Shown here piece by piece: positions 44,067 through 47,887 of a stretch of 47,887 nucleotides of DNA; the first letter of the stretch is position 1; the number at the start of each line of letters is the position of its first letter. Location of the stretch: NCBI GenBank assembly GCA_018666155.1, contig JABJAH010000031.1, positions 1 to 47,887 of the forward strand, written 5' to 3'. A program made the position numbers and the translations under genes. The notes below the pieces were generated by a model. That model saw only the letters and a list, made by a program, of their open reading frames with translations, ran no database searches and was not told the origin of the DNA. Origin of the DNA: Rhodospirillaceae bacterium (lineage in GTDB: Bacteria > Pseudomonadota > Alphaproteobacteria > Rhodospirillales > Rhodospirillaceae).

Positions 44067-44446
44067 TAAACGGTCTCCTCGCGCTCGCGCACGATAATTG
44101 TAAGGTTACTAAACGGCTTAAGAATCTTGCCAACGCGGCCACGGGCACGTGGGCGCCAGCGCTTCATCGTTAAACTTTTCCCAACAAACGCTTCCGACAC
44201 AAACAAGCTATCAACATCTAACTGATGATTGTTCTCTGCGTTCGCGATTGCTGCTTCCAGCACGAGCTTCACGTCATTGGACACCCGCCGTGTCGAGAAA
44301 CTCAGCTGCGCCAACGCCGCTTCTGCCGACTTTCCCCGGATCGATTGAGCGACCAGGTTTAGCTTCTGAGGGCTTACACGGATCGACTTCGAAAAAGCGC
44401 GCGCTTCAACGTCGCTGAGACGCCGTTCTTTGCTCGGCTTACCCAT
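44066..44446 (-). CDS. rplV: 50S ribosomal protein L22
   Basis: L22 lines the exit-tunnel constriction. The 126-residue protein has [32 protein letters not shown] and the tunnel loop [18 protein letters not shown]. Normal length and place between rpsS and rpsC. Confidence 0.98.
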   Translation of the reverse strand: MGKPSKERRLSDVEARAFSKSIRVSPQKLNLVAQSIRGKSAEAALAQLSFSTRRVSNDVKLVLEAAIANAENNHQLDVDSLFVSEAFVGKSLTMKRWRPRARGRVGKILKPFSNLTIIVREREETV

Positions 44447-44448
44447 GA

Positions 44449-44727
44449 CTACTTCCTCTTCGCTTTCTTGTCGGCCGCGTGGCCGTAATAGGTCCGGGTC
44501 GGCGAGAACTCACCAAACTTGTGACCGATCATATTCTCCGTCACCAGCACGGGCACAAACTTATGACCGTTGTGAACACCAAACGTCAGCCCCACAAACT
44601 GCGGCAGAATCGTTGAGCGTCGCGACCAGATTTTGATCACATCATTACGGCCAGACGCGCGGGCAACCTCTGCCTTCTTAAGCAGATAGCCGTCGACGAA
44701 CGGACCTTTCCAAACAGAACGAACCAC
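44449..44727 (-). CDS. rpsS: 30S ribosomal protein S19
   Basis: S19 partners S13 in the 30S head. The 92-residue protein begins [17 protein letters not shown]. It has [19 protein letters not shown] and [20 protein letters not shown]. The start codon is GTG (44725-44727). Confidence 0.98.
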   Translation of the reverse strand: MVRSVWKGPFVDGYLLKKAEVARASGRNDVIKIWSRRSTILPQFVGLTFGVHNGHKFVPVLVTENMIGHKFGEFSPTRTYYGHAADKKAKRK

Positions 44728-44739
44728 TAGCGCCCTCCG

Positions 44740-45582
44740 TTACTTTCTTTTTTTCTTGGCCAGATGTCGGCTGCGCATAATCAGCCCATCTGTGCGCTTG
44801 TTGGAACGAGTCTTCTTACCTTTGGTCGGCTTACCCCAAGGCGTAACCGGATGACGGCCACCAGAGGTTTTACCTTCACCACCACCATGCGGGTGATCGA
44901 CCGGGTTCATGACAACACCACGTACGGTTGGGCGAACACCCATCCACCGCTTACGGCCAGCCTTACCCAATTTTACGTTTTGGTTATCGGGGTTTGAAAC
45001 AGCACCGACAGATGCCATGCACTCACCACGAACCAACCGGAGCTCACCTGATGAAAGACGCAACTGAGCAAAGCCGCCGTCTTTACCAATCAACTGAGCA
45101 TAGCACCCAGCGGAACGCGCCAGTTGAGCGCCCTTACCCTGCTTCATTTCGATATTATGTATGATCGTACCAACAGGAATGTTCTTTAGTGGCATCGCGT
45201 TGCCAGGCTTAATGTCAGCCTGTTCCGAAGCAATCACTTGATCGCCAGCCTTCAACCGCTGTGGCGCCAGAATGTAAGCCAGTTCGCCGTCATCATACTT
45301 AATCAGCGCAATGAATGCCGTGCGGTTGGGGTCATACTCAAGACGCTCCACCGTGGCAGACACATCAAACTTTGTCCGCTTGAAATCAATCTTGCGATAA
45401 CGACGCTTATGCCCACCGCCGATATGGCGCATGGTCAATCGACCGTGGTTATTGCGACCGCCCGATTTGGTAAGCCCTTCAGTCAGAGCCTTAATCGGTC
45501 CGCCTTTATGCAGATCAGACCGGTCAACGAGCACGAGCCCGCGCATCCCCGGCGTCATCGGCTTATAGGTTTTAAGTGCCAT
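44740..45582 (-). CDS. rplB: 50S ribosomal protein L2
   Basis: L2 is needed for subunit joining and peptidyl transfer. The 280-residue protein begins [16 protein letters not shown]. It has [22 protein letters not shown] and the C-terminal [20 protein letters not shown] with the conserved His. Normal length. Confidence 0.98.
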   Translation of the reverse strand: MALKTYKPMTPGMRGLVLVDRSDLHKGGPIKALTEGLTKSGGRNNHGRLTMRHIGGGHKRRYRKIDFKRTKFDVSATVERLEYDPNRTAFIALIKYDDGELAYILAPQRLKAGDQVIASEQADIKPGNAMPLKNIPVGTIIHNIEMKQGKGAQLARSAGCYAQLIGKDGGFAQLRLSSGELRLVRGECMASVGAVSNPDNQNVKLGKAGRKRWMGVRPTVRGVVMNPVDHPHGGGEGKTSGGRHPVTPWGKPTKGKKTRSNKRTDGLIMRSRHLAKKKRK

Positions 45583-45586
45583 CGTT

Positions 45587-45895
45587 CTACAGTCCCGTCG
45601 TCACGTCGATTGATTGGCCCTCGGCCAATGTGACGATCGCCTTCTTCGTGTTATTACGCTTGCCTACTTGGCCTTGAAAACGCTTAGTCTTGCCCTTCTG
45701 AATCAACGTATTCACGGCCTTAACATCGACCTTAAAAAGAGCCTCAACAGCTTGTTTGATCTGTGGCTTCGTCGCCCACATAGCCACTTTGAATACGACT
45801 TGGTTAAACTCAGACGCCAATGTCGATTTCTCTGTTATGTGAGGCGCTTGAATCACGTCGTAGAGAAGTTCAGTCGGTTGCTTGTCCGCGCTCAT
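45587..45895 (-). CDS. rplW: 50S ribosomal protein L23
   Basis: L23 is the docking site for trigger factor and SRP at the tunnel exit. The 102-residue protein has [36 protein letters not shown] and [13 protein letters not shown]. The ATG overlaps the rplD stop as ATGA. Confidence 0.98.
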   Translation of the reverse strand: MSADKQPTELLYDVIQAPHITEKSTLASEFNQVVFKVAMWATKPQIKQAVEALFKVDVKAVNTLIQKGKTKRFQGQVGKRNNTKKAIVTLAEGQSIDVTTGL

Positions 45896-46512
45896 TTCAA
45901 ACGCTCCTCAAGCTTTTCCAGCCCCGCTTTAGTCAGCACCAATTTTTCGCGACGAAGGATGTCGTATACATTGGCACCCTGCTCCGGCAAGACATCAACG
46001 CCAATGATGTTGCGAGCGGCTAGGCAAAACGCCTCATCCAATGTCGTTCCATCGATAATCAGAGCTGATTTCCAACCCAATTTCTTAATTTGTGACGCCA
46101 ATTGCTTGGTCTTACCTTCAGCTGACTTGGCTTCATCTAAAACGATTAAGCTGCCTTCTTTAGCTTTGGCAGACAGTGCCGTTTTGAGACCAAGACGGCG
46201 TACCTTTTTAGTCAGCGCATGGGCATGACTACGCACAACCGGTCCAAACGCCTTGCCGCCGCCGCGTAGTTGCGGAGCCCGAGCGTTACCTTGACGAGCG
46301 CGCCCCGTGCCTTTTTGATTAAACGGCTTTTTATTGGATCCGCTGACTTCGCCAACAGTCTTTGTCTTGTGGTTGCCCGACTGACGCTTAGCCAACTGCC
46401 AGCGCACAACCCGGTGCAGAATGTCTTCCCGCACTTCAAGGCCAAAGATAGCTTCGGCCAAATCGACCGACCCTACGCTTTTGCTATCTAGGTTAATGAC
46501 ATCGCACTTCAT
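45892..46512 (-). CDS. rplD: 50S ribosomal protein L4
   Basis: L4 reaches into the exit tunnel and in E. coli also represses the S10 operon. The 206-residue protein has [39 protein letters not shown] as the tunnel loop region, and [21 protein letters not shown]. Normal length. Confidence 0.98.
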   Translation of the reverse strand: MKCDVINLDSKSVGSVDLAEAIFGLEVREDILHRVVRWQLAKRQSGNHKTKTVGEVSGSNKKPFNQKGTGRARQGNARAPQLRGGGKAFGPVVRSHAHALTKKVRRLGLKTALSAKAKEGSLIVLDEAKSAEGKTKQLASQIKKLGWKSALIIDGTTLDEAFCLAARNIIGVDVLPEQGANVYDILRREKLVLTKAGLEKLEERLK

Positions 46513-46515
46513 AAC

Positions 46516-47313
46516 TTAAGCGTCCTTCTTGTCCGCATCCGCGACCGCTTCAGGCGCGCTGGCATCTGCGTTTTCGGCTGGCGCCGCGTCTTCGGCTACA
46601 GCTTGTTCAGACGGAATATCTTCTGCCGGCGCGTTTCCTGATGACATAAGCGCAGCTGGAAGAGGCAGACCTTCTGGTGTCGCCTTCTTAACTGCGTCTT
46701 TGATCAAAACGTATGAGTTGTCTGACCCGGGAACACCGCCACTAACCAGAATCAAACCACGCGCCGGATCAGTCGATACGATACGGAGATTTTGAACTGT
46801 CGTGCGCTGATCACCCATGTGACCAGCCATTTTCTTGCCTTTGAAGACCTTACCTGGGTCTTGGCATTGCCCAGTAGACCCATGACTACGGTGAGAGATC
46901 GACACACCGTGCGTTGCTTCCAAACCAGCGAAGTTGTGACGCTTCATCGCGCCAGCAAAACCCTTACCGATCGAGGTGCCAGTCACATCAACGAACTGGC
47001 CGGGAATGAAATGCTCAGGAGAAATTTCAGCCCCAACTTCAATCAGATTTTCAGGATCAACCCGAAACTCAACAAGCTTCTTGCGAGGCTCCACCTTTGC
47101 TTTAGCAAAGTGGCCACGCATGGCTTTGTTAACGTTCCGCGGCTTAGCAGCGCCTAGGCCGAGCTGGACAGCCGTATAGCCATCCTTTTCGGCGGTACGC
47201 TGAGCAATCACTTGCACGCCACCAACATTGAGAACCGTGACCGACGTATGCTCACCGCTTTCGGTGAATACGCGGGTCATTCCCACTTTTTTTGCAACAA
47301 GACCGGTACGCAT
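46516..47313 (-). CDS. rplC: 50S ribosomal protein L3 with acidic C-terminal tail
   Basis: L3 starts 50S assembly near the peptidyl-transferase centre. The 265-residue protein begins [16 protein letters not shown] and has [21 protein letters not shown] and [27 protein letters not shown]. The last 43 residues, after LPLPAAL, are Ala/Glu/Asp-rich and not part of the L3 core. The ATG at 47311-47313 is preferred over an upstream in-frame start at 47358, which would add non-homologous residues. Confidence 0.97.
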   Translation of the reverse strand: MRTGLVAKKVGMTRVFTESGEHTSVTVLNVGGVQVIAQRTAEKDGYTAVQLGLGAAKPRNVNKAMRGHFAKAKVEPRKKLVEFRVDPENLIEVGAEISPEHFIPGQFVDVTGTSIGKGFAGAMKRHNFAGLEATHGVSISHRSHGSTGQCQDPGKVFKGKKMAGHMGDQRTTVQNLRIVSTDPARGLILVSGGVPGSDNSYVLIKDAVKKATPEGLPLPAALMSSGNAPAEDIPSEQAVAEDAAPAENADASAPEAVADADKKDA

Positions 47314-47323
47314 CAGTCCAACC

Positions 47324-47635
47324 CTACAATTTGATTTCCACGTCGACGCCGGCCGCAAGATCCAGTTTCATCAGCGCATCCACTGTTTGTGGGGTCGGAT
47401 CGACGATGTCGAGCAGACGTTTATGCGTACGGATTTCAAACTGTTCCCGCGACTTTTTGTCAATGTGCGGAGACCGGTTAACAGTAAACTTCTCAATTCG
47501 TGTGGGCAGCGGAATGGGCCCGCGAACCTGAGCACCCGTTCTTTTGGCAGTAGACACAATTTCACGGGTCGACTGATCGAGCACGCGATGGTCAAACGCC
47601 TTAAGGCGGATGCGAATATTCTGGTTGTCTAACAT
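47324..47635 (-). CDS. rpsJ: 30S ribosomal protein S10
   Basis: S10 assembles in the 30S head and as NusE takes part in antitermination. The 103-residue protein has [35 protein letters not shown] and [20 protein letters not shown] precedes the ATG by eight bases. It follows tuf, with a hairpin in the gap. Confidence 0.98.
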   Translation of the reverse strand: MLDNQNIRIRLKAFDHRVLDQSTREIVSTAKRTGAQVRGPIPLPTRIEKFTVNRSPHIDKKSREQFEIRTHKRLLDIVDPTPQTVDALMKLDLAAGVDVEIKL

Positions 47636-47654
47636 CGGTCCATTCCTGAAAGAA

Positions 47655-47680
47655 ACGTCACCTCACAAATGAGGTGACGT
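47655..47680. other. Ten-base-stem hairpin between tuf and rpsJ
   Basis: ACGTCACCTC and GAGGTGACGT form a perfect ten-base stem around ACAAAT, 11 bases past the tuf stop. On the minus strand it is followed by TTTCTTTC, a weak T-rich tail. It may partly terminate tuf transcripts or protect their 3' ends. Confidence 0.5.
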
Positions 47681-47691
47681 AGCTTAATTCC

Positions 47692-47887
47692 CTATTCGAT
47701 AATTTTAGCGACGACGCCAGCACCGACGGTGCGTCCGCCTTCGCGAATGGCGAACCGAAGCCCGTCATCCATAGCAATCGGCGCAATCAGGTTAACCTGC
47801 ATGGAGATATTATCCCCAGGCATAACCATCTCCGTGCCTTCCGGAAGCTCAATCGTCCCGGTCACATCCGTCGTGCGGAAGTAAAAC
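47692..47887 (-). CDS. tuf: Elongation factor Tu, C-terminal part (cut by window edge)
   Basis: The last 64 codons are present, running off the right edge. The translation reads [20 protein letters not shown], then VMPGDN and the C-terminal [21 protein letters not shown]. These are the closing strands of domain 3 of EF-Tu, which delivers aminoacyl-tRNA to the ribosome. TAG stop at 47692-47694. Confidence 0.97.
   Translation of the reverse strand, partial: FYFRTTDVTGTIELPEGTEMVMPGDNISMQVNLIAPIAMDDGLRFAIREGGRTVGAGVVAKIIE

Noticed and set aside
33578..47887. Absence of rpmJ and rpsD from the ribosomal cluster
   Set aside because: These genes commonly lie elsewhere in alphaproteobacteria, so their absence here is not remarkable.

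Overview
The window is a chromosomal segment of an alphaproteobacterium. The evidence is a mipZ division-site ATPase gene, an ATP12-type F1-ATPase assembly factor, the order secY-adk-rpsM-rpsK-rpoA-rplQ at the end of the ribosomal-protein cluster, and pccB/pccA. Base composition looks moderately GC-rich by eye. The order or genus cannot be fixed from the sequence alone; a Rhodospirillales-like lineage is a guess. I see no insertion sequences, prophage genes, CRISPR arrays or rRNA genes. No gap between genes exceeds about 210 bases.

Layout. 1-5.5 kb (minus strand): mipZ, a VWA-domain protein and a membrane J-protein lie close together, followed by a sugar-nucleotide set galU-ugd-pgm/pmm (the last cut by the window edge). 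A secreted YHS-domain protein (minus) then faces a CGNR zinc-finger regulator (plus). 6.3-8.5 kb (plus): an LhgO-like FAD oxidoreductase is coupled to a secreted GH114/TM1410-like protein. 8.5-11 kb (minus): an orphan Hpt protein, the magnesium transporter mgtE and a VOC/glyoxalase-fold protein.

11.2-21.4 kb is the accessory-looking part and is rich in predicted exported redox-type proteins. It holds a tandem pair of signal-peptide-bearing NmrA-like Rossmann proteins and, convergent to them, a signal-peptide-bearing F420/NADP-reductase-like Rossmann protein coupled to a secreted metallo-beta-lactamase-fold hydrolase. A TPR/2OG-oxygenase-like gene broken by a -1 frameshift follows, then a Tat-exported BBE-like FAD oxidase, tRNA-Leu(GAG), lipB, two tandem Tat-exported DUF1838 proteins, a small lipoprotein and a Tat-exported Fe/Mn superoxide dismutase.

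21.4-26.1 kb: propionyl-CoA carboxylase (pccB, pccA) with an acylphosphatase gene, then yciB on the plus strand. 26.1-33.4 kb (minus): a tightly overlapping run degP-rarA-crcB-rluC-HAD phosphatase-asmA-ATP12. 33.5-47.9 kb (minus): the tuf(partial)-S10-spc-alpha ribosomal cluster, ending in a clear intrinsic terminator behind rplQ. A near-consensus promoter lies inside the cluster ahead of rpsM (S13), and S13 itself appears to start with TTG. Several intergenic hairpins flank rpoA and follow tuf.

Most of the window is well-understood housekeeping. The parts most worth a second look are the exported Rossmann-fold proteins, the Tat cluster with unusual superoxide dismutase residues, the frameshifted TPR-oxygenase gene, and the regulatory structure inside the ribosomal cluster.
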